Part shown: positions 31,554 through 44,480 of the stretch, one piece after another | Layout of the letters: each line of letters begins with the position of its first letter | Numbering within the stretch: position 1 is the first letter of the stretch | Source: Gracilaria gracilis | Lineage: Eukaryota > Rhodophyta > Florideophyceae > Gracilariales > Gracilariaceae | DNA length: 64,000 nt | Reading direction: 5' to 3' | NCBI GenBank assembly: GCA_030374805.1 | Contig: JARGSG010000214.1 | Coordinates: forward strand, 496,001-560,000 | Notes under the pieces: model-generated | Database searches by the model: none | What the model was told of the DNA's origin: nothing | What the model saw: only the letters and a program-made list of their open reading frames with translations | Translations under genes and position numbers: made by a program

Positions 31554-32119
31554 CATTCTCCGAGCGCTTGATGACGAGATGGGAAAGGCTCTCGCCCTCC
31601 TCTAGGAACTTCGTGAAAACCTAAAGAGATATTTTGAGAAGCTATTTCTCCCGCTTCTGGAATAGTACTGAACGAATTGCGCAGTAACTTTGCTTTGCTC
31701 GAGACATCAACATGTTCTCCATTGCAATTCTCCAGCATGAAATCCTCTATATCGTCTCCAGGTTCCAACAAAGGTATCCAGACCTCGTTCATGAAAAAGG
31801 TGGAAGCAGCCGCGGCGGCGCATGTGGGGAGAGACGTTAACGTCGTAGCGGCAGTGGTATGATTGTGAACGAAGCAGCGGTGTAGGTGCTGAAACGACAC
31901 CGTTGTGTTGGGGATTCACCACCATAGTGGCGTCGTTCAGGAGACAGGCTTGAATAATGCTTACATTTGTGCATGGCACGGTTTACCTGTATGCTGGATG
32001 ATCTTTTTGAGAGCAGCAATCTCTATCTAAATTTATGCTCTACAATGCCATTGTGCCTGCGTTAGGGGAAACAGGCAAAAAAATGGTCTGAAGGTGTATC
32101 AACTCGGGTCCGGGGAAGA
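31554..32119. other. intergenic, no gene supported
   Basis: Short competing frames on both strands, none protein-like enough to call. Nothing else recognised. Confidence 0.4.
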
Positions 32120-32764
32120 TTTGTGGTTCTTTCCAGAAGCTATGGGGTCAGAAAGATCAGTTTCTTTTCGAGAAACACGGACACTTCTCCATTCGGCCAA
32201 TCTTCGGAGGCAAGCGAAAACGAATTACAAGCTTTGGACAAGAGAAAAAGGAACGTCTACTAAAACCCAACTTTTTTAATCGCCGAAGAAGAACCTCCCG
32301 AACTGGAGAGATCTCCGGAGGTGGTTCGAAGCGGTGAAAATCAAGAAATCATTTCCCAAATTCTGTTTAGTGGTACGGACTTGGAATCAATGGCTGCTGA
32401 AGGGGACCCCCCGGGTCCCGCGCTTTTTGAGGAAATGGAAGATGTGCACAAGGAATGGGGGGATGAAATCTTCAATAACGTTGTTCGAAAGGGTCCATTG
32501 TTCTCACACATAATGAATGTGCGCCAGAGAATGCGTGTCCTCAAAGCTATGCTTAAAGAAGCGCAAACGAGGTGCAAAGAAGTGGAAGAGAAGCTCAAAG
32601 TAGTGAAGTCGGTCTTGGTGCAAAAGCTTAATCGTAGGTTAGAACTGGCGGTTCCTCTAAAAGGTGTTGGCAGAAATGCGAAGGAAAACCTTCGAAGGAA
32701 GTTTGACCCGCCGTCGCTATCACTGCTCACGGAGATGGAAGTGGAGTATTTTGCAGTTTGCTGA
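32120..32764 (+). pseudogene. coiled-coil reading frame fragment, unknown
   Basis: One frame with a single TAA near its first third. The part after it is 147 residues: an acidic segment (EEMEDVHKEWGDEIFNNVV), then a coiled-coil-like helix (VRQRMRVLKAMLKEAQTRCK, EVEEKLKVVKSVLVQKLNRR), ending VEYFAVC. The part before it is Ser/Lys/Asn-rich. No family recognised; probably the remnant of an element-encoded or fast-evolving protein. Confidence 0.35.
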
Positions 32765-33333
32765 ACGCACTCATCTTTATACTAATCTTTGATATTTCTA
32801 ATACTGAGCCTTCAACACTCGGTGCGCGATCGGCCTCCTTATGCACAAGACATTTCGTTATTGCTAAGTGAGATATGGGAGCAATGTCCAGTTGATATGC
32901 TTTGCGTTCCCACCCACTCTAGTGTACAATGAAATGATCTGATGCACGAAAAAGCGAAGAAAGGGTTAAGCGTACCGCTAGAAAGCCAGATAAGCGTTGC
33001 TGCAGACTTCGTGGAGTTGAAGAAACGAGTATCGGGAACGCGCCGAATAGCTTCTTTGTTGGTGACAGTTCCCCCACAACTTGAAAAGATGGTTTCGTGT
33101 AGAGGAGCAGAAGTGGTTTTATCGCAGCTATCTGTGAGTCATACACCTTGTTTGCACCCGCTTTCTATCTACTTGAACGGTAAAAGAGTTGTGTCCAAAT
33201 GTCGTTAATATCCCCTTAGCTCGTCAAGGATCGACTATCTATTGCGCTGATAGGATCAAGTGCGCTGCTTCCTTCCTCATCGTATCCAGAATGACCTGAG
33301 GCACCAATCGCATCCATCGTACGAACATATTTG
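32765..33333. other. intergenic, no gene supported
   Basis: A short plus-strand frame at 32,942-33,208 (88 residues, EKAKKGLSVPLESQISVAAD) may be a further scrap of the coiled-coil fragment. Not called separately. Confidence 0.35.
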
Positions 33334-34638
33334 TCACACGACTTCACATGAAACGATGACCTTTGAAAAGCCATGAGTGAAAGCCACATGCTTGTAAAAA
33401 ACGGACATGAAGCTGTCTCGAGCACCATGGACCACATGAAACGCGATGACGAGAATAATGAGAACCTCTTGCAAAACCTGGATTACGGCGTCAGTCTCTC
33501 TTTTCGAATCATCTTTCATTTTTGTACGAATATGTTCGCCCAGCTCAGTAGCGTAACGCTCAATTCCCTTCCAAACATGGGCGATAATTGTTTGGAGATG
33601 GCAATCTCGAATTTGAGGATTCTTGAACCCTCTCCCTGGGCCAGCGAAAACTCGTGCAATCCCATTCCAATCGATATTCGTGAGATTTTCACTTGTTCGT
33701 CCTCCTTGGTTCATTGGAACAAGTCCAAAGTCATTAAGTTTTCATTGCATTAAAATCCAATGAATAGATAATGACTTGATTGTTTTTGAGAAAATTGATT
33801 CGTTGAAAATGCCTTGAACATTTAAGAAAAAAGCCTGACATGCTGAAAATATATTGAGATGTCAATGACGGAAAGTTTTGCCTGGGTGGTAGCTGCCATA
33901 GGAAAGAATGAACTTGTCATTATCACCATCCAAATCAACGCAAAACTCTCGATGTAGAAAGTAAACTCGTGCTGCTTCACAGAAAAAAGGCGGCAGTGGA
34001 CAGTGTGTCAACTCTATGGCCGTCGAAACCCATTGCTTGAACTCTTCGAATACTGCACTGATCCCTAATCCGGGACCTTTCAGTTCCGAATCTGTGACTT
34101 CCAGTTCCTACCCTTTTTCGAGTTTCTTCCGCTCCACCTGGTCAAAGATGAAATTTGGCGGTGATATTTCCTCCCAAATACTGAAGACTTCTGAGCAATG
34201 CTTCACAATTTCCTTCATTCTTGGAGATTGAAACTTTGGTTGGCACTTAGTGTAGAGCCTTTGGCAAGGAACCAGATTCGGAGCAGTTCCATGAAACTTT
34301 TAACAAAGTGCGTCGACCAAGAACCGAAAGATAAAGAGAGCGGGAAGTTCTTGAACAGTGGCGGATAGCTTCGCGCAGACATTCAAAAACTGACCCGGAT
34401 TTGTAGGCAAGCCCTCTTCCCACGTATTCAAAACTTCATCTCCTTTATCGTTATATTTCGAAAGGTGTTGGAGACGGTCTCCAGTATGGGTAGTCCAAAG
34501 TACCCCAACATGTAAATTTTTGGACCTTCTTGATCTTCTGCCTACGGTTGCGTCATCTCTACCCGTGTTACACGCAACAACCTCGGGGTCTTCGTCCCCT
34601 ACCTTCTTCAAAATGCTTGCCAAAGCGCTTTGAAACAT
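33334..34638 (-). pseudogene. decayed reading frame of about 430 codons, unknown
   Basis: A single minus-strand frame remains protein-like over 1.3 kb despite roughly five stops. Recognisable segments are EVFSIWEEISPPNFIFDQVE, VFEEFKQWVSTAIELTHCPL, FFCEAARVYFLHREFCVDLD and IIAHVWKGIERYATELGEHI. The sustained alternation of charged and aromatic residues on one strand argues for a real but dead gene. No family recognised. Confidence 0.4.
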
Positions 34639-34940
34639 TTAGCGATTAGTCGCTTTTCGAATCTAAGTTAGATCAGAAAGCGTCCGTTGAATAGGAATGG
34701 TGTGCACAGCATGACCAATGGAGCTTACATTGAACTCGTCAATGAGATGTTGGATGCGAACGCTCATCTCAGATATGACATTGTGTGTCCAGTGGGCCAG
34801 GACTCATCGGGAGATTTATAAGCATCGGAATGACAGTCGTCAGGAAAAGTTGCTCCGTTTCTCCATGAGAGAGTTTTATGCCTATTTGACAAGGGAAGTT
34901 CCGAGATACGACGGAATGGGCCAACGAGTGTTCCGTGTGA

Positions 34941-35327
34941 GTAAAATGGCAAAAAGGGAAAATTCTTCCCTGCACGGCGGCGTTTGAGTCAGGGACAACT
35001 CTCGGCGCGCCCACAGCGTGCAACAGGTCGCCTCTCATACTGCCATTTGGCGGTTTTGGACTGGGCGGCTTCGTCTCGCTGATTGTGTTTGCAACCGCGG
35101 CGGCGTTTGTGTACGACGCAGTGCGCACGCGGGGCGAGGAGAGCGAGATACAGGAGGCGACGGACCCGGTGACGACGGTGGCTTGTTTGAAAATCGGACA
35201 GCTGACAAACGCTAGAGAGGTAGAGGACAAGCTGGAGCAGACGGCGAGATTATTTCAAGTTATATGCAGATGGTTACAGGTAGAAAACGAGGTTTTTGTG
35301 CATCATGTGATTGTTCTCATATGTTAA
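34941..35327 (+). pseudogene. fragment of a DUF1517-like plastid/cyanobacterial-type membrane protein
   Basis: An open frame with RSPLILPFGGFGLGGF directly before a hydrophobic helix (VSLIVFATAAAFVYDAVR), then PVTTVACLKIGQLTNAREV and EDKLEQTARLFQ. This order (RSP-x-x-PF-GFG-GG, one membrane helix, V-x-x-LK-G-L-AR, D/E-L) is the start of the DUF1517 domain found in cyanobacteria and plastid-bearing eukaryotes. The rest of the domain (about 150 residues) is missing, and the frame runs into unrelated AT-rich sequence at about 35,265. It is GC-richer than its surroundings. A cut-off host gene piece, possibly one exon or a captured fragment. Confidence 0.5.
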
Positions 35328-36015
35328 ATGACCATGTTTTGTTTATAAGCCCTCACCTGTTGACAAAACCGGCTGTAGATTTTCTTTCTACTTGAACCAT
35401 ACTGACATCCTGATCAAAGAACCTGACAGGAGAACACCAAAATAAACCTTCTGTTTTGACGGCAACCGGGAACGGAATGCTCCAATATCAGTATTGCTCA
35501 ATAGAAGTTGCCAGTCGCGATTGCAATGTTGATGTTTACACGTGGCAGAAGTGTTTACTTAACCTCATAATCTGCGAATATTTGCCAGAGACTTGCTTCC
35601 TACATGAATCATAGTAATGTTTTGGTGTCAGAAAGTAAAAGAATAACAGCAAGTTTACCAACTGACTGTGACGGTAACACTAAACAAAATGATTTTATGT
35701 GCTTTACTCTCAATCGACATTTCCAATGGCCAGGTAAATACTAGTACTGACACGTGGGGAAGCGGTTTGCTGTGCGTCACCAGGATCTTATCGTAGATTA
35801 CAGAACCAAATCGAGGTCGCGGCATTACAATAGTACTACGCATTTTGCGTCTATGTTTCCAAGAGCTTGTGTGGCAGATCTTGGATATCTTGCACAGGTA
35901 GTACACAATTTGTGATAGCATACCATGGGGTTCCTTCCCACTGCTAGACTCTTGAATCATATGTGCCATACAAAGTAAGAGTATACCCCTTCCGGTATAG
36001 TTATAGAAACCATAA
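35325..36015 (+). repeat. dispersed repeat, copy A
   Basis: About 0.7 kb matching copy B at 38003-38735 in the same orientation, at perhaps 70-80% by eye. Both begin GTTAAATGACCATGTT, share ACTGACATC-TGATCAAAGAACCT, GCTCCAATATCAGTATTGCT and GTTTGCTGTGCGTCACCAGG, and end near a TATACCCTTCC...ATAACC block. Non-coding. Confidence 0.7.
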
Positions 36016-38002
36016 CCTCTTTTCCTAGAACGGTTTCGTCAGGATAGTTGTTAGTATCGATCTCCTTAGATTCTTTAAAAAATAAACAGCATTTTGAGAA
36101 CCGCTGCAAATTGACAGGCCTTGTCCGCAGAAGGATCCAGTACTTGCAGAGCGGGAATCACATCTTGCCCACAATGGAACCTACAAAACCTTCCTCCGGA
36201 GAAACGGATGACTCCTGCACGCCCAAATATGACAACGGATTGTTGCGCGCAGAAATAAAGCCAAAAAACTCGATATTGGGAAGCGGCGGTTATAAAAAAG
36301 GTGGCTTGGTGGTAAACGCGAGTCGCGAGCAGAGAAATTGCGCGAGTTCGTTTCCAGCTTTTCATGCCGACGTTTCAAGATGGCTGCATTCAGCGTCGAT
36401 CAATAGCATGTACGCGATGCACCAACGGCTGTTAAAGCTTGTCGTACACGTCAAGAAAACCTGACTCTCCTGACAACTTTGAATGGTCAAACGCCCAAAA
36501 ATGACAAGAGATTGTTGCGTGCAGATGTAGAGCCAAAATTCTCGATGTGGGGAAGCGACGGTCATAAAACAGGTGGTTCGGTAGCAAACTCGAGTCGCGA
36601 TCATTAAAAGTCCGCGCACTCGTTCCCAGCCTTTTCATGCCGACGGTTCAAGATGGCTTCATTCAGCGCCGCTCAAAATCGTAACTTAAGAATCCTCATC
36701 TTGACCAACAGCTTAGAGGGATTCTGCACCCACATTGATGAAAACGGGCAGTATCAAAGACTCGGGGTGGACCGACGTTGCAGGCATATTGTGAAAGTAT
36801 GCTGATGAGTTACCAACTCTCCGTGAGTTTTACTTTGCAAAAAGCCTTTACGTACCGATCCATGCTGGATAAACTTAGACGTATTAATGAAAACGAATCT
36901 ATGAAAGAGCCAAATGAATTCTATCTGGTTGGCGGATTTTGGGATACCACTAAGGTGCTACATGAAGATGGATCCAACCATGGAATGGAACCTTACCGAC
37001 TTCATGACTATATCTTAAAAACTTCAAGATGGCGTTGTGCGACCTTTTGCAATTCGTAATCGACCAGTCCAGTACGTGCCTTGTCATTATCGTCAAGCCT
37101 AATGAGCTCAAAGTTGTCCAGACGAAATATGGTTTGCTTCAATATCTACATCCATATGTCATTAAATTGTTCTAGTAAATTAACCGTGCGGCGATTAAGA
37201 TAAACATGAATATGAAACTATTCGAGATGCCATAAACGGTTTGGGTTGGGGATGGACCTCATTGCAACCAACCCTTTTGGTTTGCTAGTACGCTTTTTCC
37301 TCATCATTTTCATTACATTCATGTACTCAGTTTAAATGTGTGGAACCTTTTACAAGGATAGGTACGTGCATTATCCCGAGAACCGATCCATATGAGGGAT
37401 GATGTAAAGCTGCTTTGTTGAAGCTGCTTTCGCTTCCTGTGGCGCGGTCGCAGTTGTAGCCCTTTCCCACGCCACTAACGCTCAATCTTGCAAAATTCAG
37501 GCCTTCTTAATCTATCCAGAATATATAGTGGCTGCGGTGATTGTGATTTCGGCCACGACAATGTCTGCACAACGGCCGTGGCGTGTTGCGATGCGTCTTC
37601 AGTCCTTAATCTGGGCAATTTTGTTTTCTTCCATGCCTTTGTTTGTGCAAAGTCTTTTGCGGGCCATATTCACAAGACGCACCGCACCAGCGAGGACCAT
37701 TCCTAATCACTTGGAGGATACTGGAAATCACCCGGCGGTCATCTGTGCCAGGACTTCATGCGAAAGCGGGAAACAAGGGCAGATCTTTGCAAACTGTTGA
37801 TTGGAAGTCATAAATCCGACATTGGAAACTCCTTCGTTCATAACAAAAAACTTGATATGCAAAAACCATACAACCCTTTAACCAATAGGGACTAACCCTA
37901 GAACGTCTTTTGGAATATATCCAAATGTAGTTACTGCCGGGGTGAACCCCGAGTGAAACGACGGTGCCAGAGATGACACCTACACTTGTATATATCCTAC
38001 AT
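36016..38002. other. segment between the two dispersed repeats
   Basis: It contains a ~272-bp tandem duplication (36,213-36,685) and scraps of reading frames. One at 36,778-37,059 (93 residues) is of unknown type. Another near 37,500-37,800 has the hydrophobic runs YIVAAVIVISATTM and SLIWAILFSSMPLFVQSLL, as in a membrane protein. No complete gene. If copies A and B are end repeats of one element, this is its interior, with no recognisable element genes. Confidence 0.4.
36213..36685 (+). repeat. two tandem copies of a ~272-bp unit
   Basis: Corresponding points lie 272-273 bp apart: GACAACGGATTGTTGCG at 36231 and GACAAGAGATTGTTGCG at 36503; CTTTTCATGCCGACG at 36358 and 36631. The copies are diverged (roughly 80% by eye). 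Confidence 0.7.
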
Positions 38003-38735
38003 AGTTAAATGACCATGTTCTGTTTGTGAGTCCTTGTGCGTTGACGGGACTGGCCGTAGATTTGCCTCCTAACCTAAACCATACTGACATCGTGATCAAA
38101 GAACCTCACAGGAGGACAAAACAATAAACATGCGCCTTTGACGGTAACCGTAAATGGAATGCTCCAATATCAGTATTGCTTAATAGAAGTTGCCAATCAA
38201 GAATGCAATTTTGATGCTTACACGTGGCAAACGGGTTTATTTCGAATCACCAGAGTGTGGTCATAGGTTACACGTTTGGTTTATTTGACATCGTAACCCG
38301 CCGGTATTTGCCAGATATGAGCTTCCTACTTGAACCATACTAATTTCGTAGTCACAGAAAGTAAAAGGACCAGGCCAACTTTCACCTGGTACTTTGGCGA
38401 GAATTCTAAAGAAAATACTCTTATGTCCTTTAATCCCAATGGACCTTTCCAATCGCGAGCTAAATACTAGTCGTGAACTGTGGGGAACCTGTTTGCTGTG
38501 CGTCACCAGGTTCTTATCTTAGGTTACAGGACCAAATTGACGTCGCTGCATTAAACTACTAACAGGCATTTGCAACTACGTTCGCAAGAGCTTATGTGAC
38601 AAACCTTTCACAGGTAGTACAAAATTCGTGATAGCATACCCTCAGCTTGCATCTCATTGCCACACACGTGATTCGTGTTTGCAATACACAGTACGCATAT
38701 ACCCTTTCCTCTAGAGCTATAGACACTATAACCCC
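38003..38735 (+). repeat. dispersed repeat, copy B
   Basis: Partner of copy A (see 35325-36015). Immediately downstream, up to 38,997, a short plus-strand frame rich in Lys, Glu and Thr (DLRKKKSEEINTTNDEEATI) continues; its status is unclear. Confidence 0.7.
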
Positions 38736-39086
38736 TAAAACCCCTGATCCAAAACCTCCTCGGGATTTGAGGAAGAAGAAAAGCGAAGAGATCAACACCA
38801 CTAATGATGAAGAGGCCACCATCAGCACACCCGTGCGCAGGTCTGAAGTGGGAACTACGGTAGACGGTGACGATAAACTGCACTCCAAAGTGCAAACGAC
38901 ACAAACGAAAGACCATACACCGTCGCCAAAGAAGTGTAAAGAGCAACCAAATGATGATACTTTATGTCTCAAACTTCGGACCGCGCGAAAGATGTAACGG
39001 AGAAGCATCGATTCGCCTTTCCTTCACGAGAATGGATGCATTACTGAGTCTGCAGACAGCCAGCTACGTTGGACACAGTCGATGAT

Positions 39087-39781
39087 TGATGATTAGTGTA
39101 CGGAACTGTGCGTCGATTCTGGACACGTGCACTCGCAAGATGGGAGAGTGCAGATGCGAGTAAGAAATAATAGGCGCACCTCCGATGGAGCTCTCCTTCC
39201 TCCATCTTCGGTTGTCTCTCAGAAGCTGGGAGGCCCTTTCATTTCGCCCCTTTCACCCTATGAACATCGAAATTGTCCCAAACATTTCGTAAATGTGGAC
39301 AACCTTAGTACGCAATTCTGCAAAATCATTCAAAACTGGGTGGAAAATGTTGTTGGAGTTAGAATAGGACTGTCACTCTGAACCTTAATGCCCACATTTT
39401 GCCCTTATTTCGGACAAATTTCGGCCATATAATTTTGCCCATGAACGACGTCTTTTTACCTGAAACCCACTTCTAGCAAATTTTGAACCTAAATGTACCA
39501 TGACGGTCCAACTTTGGGCCATGCTTGGGCCAATTTCGAGGTTCATAAGGTTCCGAGCCAAGTGTGTCTTGACTTGGCAAAGATGAAGTAGATAAATGTT
39601 AAACAGGAGGTACTTGTCAAACAATCTGATGTCAGATATCGATGCGATTGGCACACGGAAAGTGCTCGCTCAGTCTGACATCACGGAGCGCAGATGAGCG
39701 CTGTACTAGGGTGGCAACGCTCACGTCAAGCTGATTGTACAACGCATTTGAGCTTCCAATGCGCCAGCGATGCACAATAAT
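39087..39781 (-). repeat. LTR-like repeat, left (3' LTR of the minus element)
   Basis: Begins TGATGATTAGTGTA on the plus strand and ends GCGATGCACAATAAT. It shares long blocks with 44481-44877, such as CTGATGTCAGATATCGATGC and AAGTGTGTCTTGACTT. Confidence 0.72.
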
Positions 39782-39829
39782 ATTCAACAGCGCCCCGTAA
39801 TTGAAACAGTGAAAACATGTGACGATTAT

Positions 39830-40153
39830 TTAGAGTGAAGCAGCGATGGGGCAATGCTCTTGTGTCCCCGTCTTTCTCAAATGGGTAAGATATTCTTTCA
39901 CCAAGACTAGATCGTCATCTTGCAATGAATACGATGTGCCCCAATCTGTCTCATCTGACGAAAACCCTCGCCACTTCACGAGTAGTTCTACTGTTCCTTC
40001 TTTGCGCCTGATGTCTTCAAAACTGTCAACCACAAGTATTTCACCATCTTTGCATGAGAGATAGTCCGTAAGTTCTTCAGTTACAGCGTAGTCTTTGTAA
40101 CGGAAAAACTTGAGCCGCCTTCCATGCATCTCTACTTTCCGGCCGTCCAGCAA
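39830..40153 (-). pseudogene. chromodomain at the end of the old element's pol
   Basis: A 107-residue frame with ILVVDSFEDIRRKEGTVELL followed by VKWRGFSSDETDWGTSYSLQ, the compact chromodomain pattern (V-x-x-I...YLVKW-G...TWEP-like). It sits right before the left LTR, as in chromoviruses. Part of the fossil element. Confidence 0.75.
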
Positions 40154-43100
40154 GGATTCAATTAAGAATATATATTCCAGCCGAAATTAAACGACGTGGT
40201 GCGGTCCCATCCACTTGAGCGACGATCTGCGGGTGTGCTTTTGTTGCGGTACACCTCGCAAATCAAAATCCCCTTCGCTAAAGTTGAACGACCTAACACT
40301 AGTCTTACGATTGCGGGACTCAACAGACTGCTTTCGTTTCTTCGTAGACCGAATGGAAACGTCCTTACGCATTACTTCAAGCGAACTCTGCCCAGCGTCG
40401 ATGTTTTTGAGCTGTACCCTTCGAATGTCATTCGAGTGCCGCCCCTTCAACTTCCCTCTGACATTGCACGTAATTGCAGCAAGAGCAGTTTCTTGCTTGT
40501 CTCCTGTGAACACATTGAGCTGAGAGCTGTTGCGAAGACGGGAGAGTAGTGAGTTGTTCAAAGCCAATTTGGCCACCGCCATAACATCAGGCACTCCTGT
40601 GGTAGCCGGTATCCCGACAACAGTGCTCGTGCCGCTCGAAGAAGCTCACGGAAGACAACCTCTACAGTTTCCTTGGACCAAGGACAGTACGTTAACGTAA
40701 TGTGGTGCACAGAATTGGTCTTATCTTTTCGCAGACGTACCACTTCGTGCTTTAAATGAGATCCCCTGTCAGAAACCCAATGTCTGAAGACACCAAATGT
40801 TGGAAACCACCTGATGAGACTATCACAAACGATTTCAGCTGTAGCTTTCGTTATTGAAATGAGCCAAACATACCCAATTTGGTCATCTTTGAGCACCAAA
40901 GAGTAGGAAAATTTGTCTTTTGCAGGAGACATGTAGCAAAAATCGAAATGGAGCAACTCACTTTGACGGGTGGCCTGAAGTGCATGACCAAGAGGAAATG
41001 GAATGATTTTCCCTGGTTCTGTGCACAAGGAATGCAGGCATGTCTTCACAAAAGAGCTCACGTCTTCTTCTGAGTTCTTCCAGGAAAAGTGCGCCTTCGA
41101 AGCGTCTGCAGTTACGCTGGTGCTCCTATGACCTCCATGTCCGGTGTGTGTTCCAATCACAATTCGAAGTTTCAGAAGAGAGCAGTCCCTTGGTATCCAA
41201 AGAACACCTCTGGCATTCGGAACTACGTCTGGAGTGTTACTGAAGAACTTGGGAGGGCTCCTCGGCTGCTGACTGTGACTTCTTGATCTCACTGAGGTCA
41301 GGCCCATCGAGCCTGGCGTCTGTGCCAGAACTGGTCGGGGCAACCATGAGAGCCATTGCGCGAAATAGCTTTGCTGCCCTCACCGATCACGTCGGGTTGA
41401 CCGCCCAGCGCGTCAGGATGTCCGCCCAAACATTTTCAACCCCAGGTAAGTGTTTTACAACGTATCTAAAAGCGGCGAGCTTCAAGGACTAGCTCATTAG
41501 TTTGCTAGGGGTCTGCTTCGAGATACCAGGATTTCTACCGTAGGGGTCATAGAGGTACATTAGTTTGGCGTGGTCCGTGAAGATATTAACTTCGTGTCTA
41601 TATACCAGGTAGTCTAGGCGACACATAAACGCTACAATTGAGAATCCTTCCTTCTTGGAAACGGACCAGTTGGCTGGTAATTCTGAAAAAATTCCTGACA
41701 GGAAACCGAGGTTCGTGACGCTGCGCTGCTACCACCTTCGATCGATATTCTCACGGCACCTGGGTGAAAACGGCAGCCCAGTGCGAATCAGATCCGTAAA
41801 TAGACACAGATCGTGATCAAGCCTGGGATGCGTAAGCTTAACCGATGCAGCCAGTATTTGTTTGACGGCAGCGAAAGCTGCATCATATTCAGCGCCATAT
41901 GAGCTGGAGAGGAAAATGTTGCGCAGAGCTCGCTTCGTTCGCTTCCCTACCTTAGAGTAGCACTGTTCCAGAAGATGATGCAGGGGTCAAATGCGTTCGG
42001 AGTATGCGGGAATGGAGTTGCGCATCCAGTTGATGGCGCAGAAGAATTGTTGAAGCTTGCTTGCTCTGGTAGGCGTACGCATGGAGACTATGGATTCGAA
42101 GTGGTGTGGGTGAAACTGAACGCCTTCAGGACTGATGATCCGTCCACAAAAAACACTGATCGTGCGAAGAGAGTCGTTTTCTCCACGTGTATCTTCAGTC
42201 CGATTTCTTTGCAACCAGAGAGAAATGCATTGACATTAGCCAACAGTTCATATTCCTCTTTTGCATAAAAGAGGAAGTCGTCGATCCACTGCAGCACCTT
42301 CTCCAATCTTCCATTAAATTTGTAGGCAAGGACAGCCTGGAAATGGTTTCCAGAGTCGCTTCCGCATGGCAGAAGGCGTTTTGATGAGTACACTCCAAGC
42401 TGTGTTTCTATGGACATCATGTTTTGCGATTCGAAGGACAGTGGTACTTTCTAGCACCCATGCACAAGGGCTATGTTTGCGAAGCAAGTGCTGCCAGTGA
42501 TGTCTTGGAACTTTGATTCCAAATGTGGCATTGCTGATTGGATTTGTGCAGTACTAAACTTTAGGCCGCATAAATTGACAGTAAATCGAAGCTTCATAGA
42601 TCCCGGTTTCAGTACGGCTTGAGCAGGTGATGCCCACTATGATAATGAATTCTTACAGATAGCTCTGAGAGCCTCCAGCTCTTGCACTGTCTGAATGATA
42701 AAACCTCGTTGCTGGGGTGCGCAGCGTCGCTGAAGACATATATAGGGCTTGGCGTTGCGAACAGGAGTAATGACCAGGGGCAGTACATCTACAGGCACAT
42801 TATGACCGAGCTTGATGCGGAAAACACTACGGTGTTCTTCAGGCATGTTCTCGACTTTTGCAATCCCACTGGTTTACATTCCATTGTTCCTGGCATCCGT
42901 GATGATTATCCTAAAGCCTTGTCTATAGATTACTTTTTTTCGTCTCCTATACCCGCAGGCAAAGATACGGGAAGTTCAATTGGGTCGTTACCAGCATTCG
43001 TGTACGATAGTCATTGGTACTTTACGGTACAGATCTTAAAGTGTAAAGGATTCCAGCTCTTCCACATGTTGGTTGTGGATGTCGTCTCTGACGCGTATTA

Positions 43101-44480
43101 GGTGGTCTTTGATATTGAATCCTATAGAACGAAGGAACGGCTGATCCAGGAGTATCTCGTTCATTGCTGTGTCGAAGATATAAAACTCTATACCTCGCAC
43201 CCGCACCGGTATGTTAGAGCCGGGCAAAAATATTCTGATTGAAAGCACTACAGAGCGAGAGCAGGAAATTGCAGAGTTATTTTCTCGTGCAGAAAGCGGT
43301 AGGGAGCATGATTGGGTTGTCAAACGTTTTGACTGTAAGCCCAGAGACTGCAGAAGCCGCTTTGTTGAGGAAATGAGCGTCAATAGCGCTAAAGCTCGCA
43401 ACAGAATCGCCAGGTACGACGTCGCACAGTGTATCCTCCAGAGTGATTTTGAATCGCCCCATGTTGGGATCTGGGTTAGGATCGTGCTGTGCAGTAGTTG
43501 GTTTGACGCTCTTCGCCTCCTTGGGGTCTCTTTTGCCACAGCGCTGCTCGAAGTTTTCTTATTTCCGCTCAGCGGAGGTGTTGGGACAGTCTTTCGACCG
43601 ATGAATGCGGTTTCATTCTTCTTTGAGACATGTCTGACTCCACTCTGCTTTCTTACGCTTTTCAATGCATTTTGTTTCCTTCGGCTGACCATCTCGCCTT
43701 TTTCTCCCGAGCTTGATGCTCCTAGGAGACCGAGCATCCCTGGGAGTACGATCACTGAGTGCTCGGGAGTTATTGGGGTTTACAAGAGCAAGAGCTTCTT
43801 CCGTGAGAGAAATATCAAAGGCAATATTGCTATCTTCATTCTTGGGAAGCTTGATGCTGGCAAGCTGATCCTTTTTCCAATCTCTGCGTAACAACTTGAA
43901 TCGCTCTTGAAGCACCTGTGGCTGAAACCTGCATACCAGACAATCGATAACCTTCTTAGCCATATCTAGGTCTTTCAAAACTTCAGATATATTGTTTTGA
44001 TCAAGTGCGGATATCAAATCGATGATAAAGTTCACGACACCTCCAGATGGATCTTCTCTGTTTGGCTTGAAAGATAAGCTACCCAAGGTTGCGTCAATTC
44101 GTTCAGAGAGATCCTTCGGAGTAGAAAGTGATGCCTTTTCGAACCAGACCTTCGCCATGTCCGCAGATGTCTCTTCCACTGTGGAGGCACCCTCGATCTA
44201 GCCGATGAGACACAGTGCATGGAGGGTAGCGGAATCTACACAGTTCTTGTTCGTGACAGTAGAAAGATTAGAAATAACGTCTGGGTCCTTATGAACGTCA
44301 TCCACTTTCGCGCAATATGCGGCACAGGCCGTCTCAAACTTGATAAGCGAGGGTTGGTCTACAGGCTTCAGCAACGGCAATTGAATAACTGAGACCACTC
44401 CATAGCTTGAGGTAGCCATGTCTTTGTCGGAACCAAAACACAGTATCGCACACTATTGCTGCTTCAGAGGCAATGCGCTT

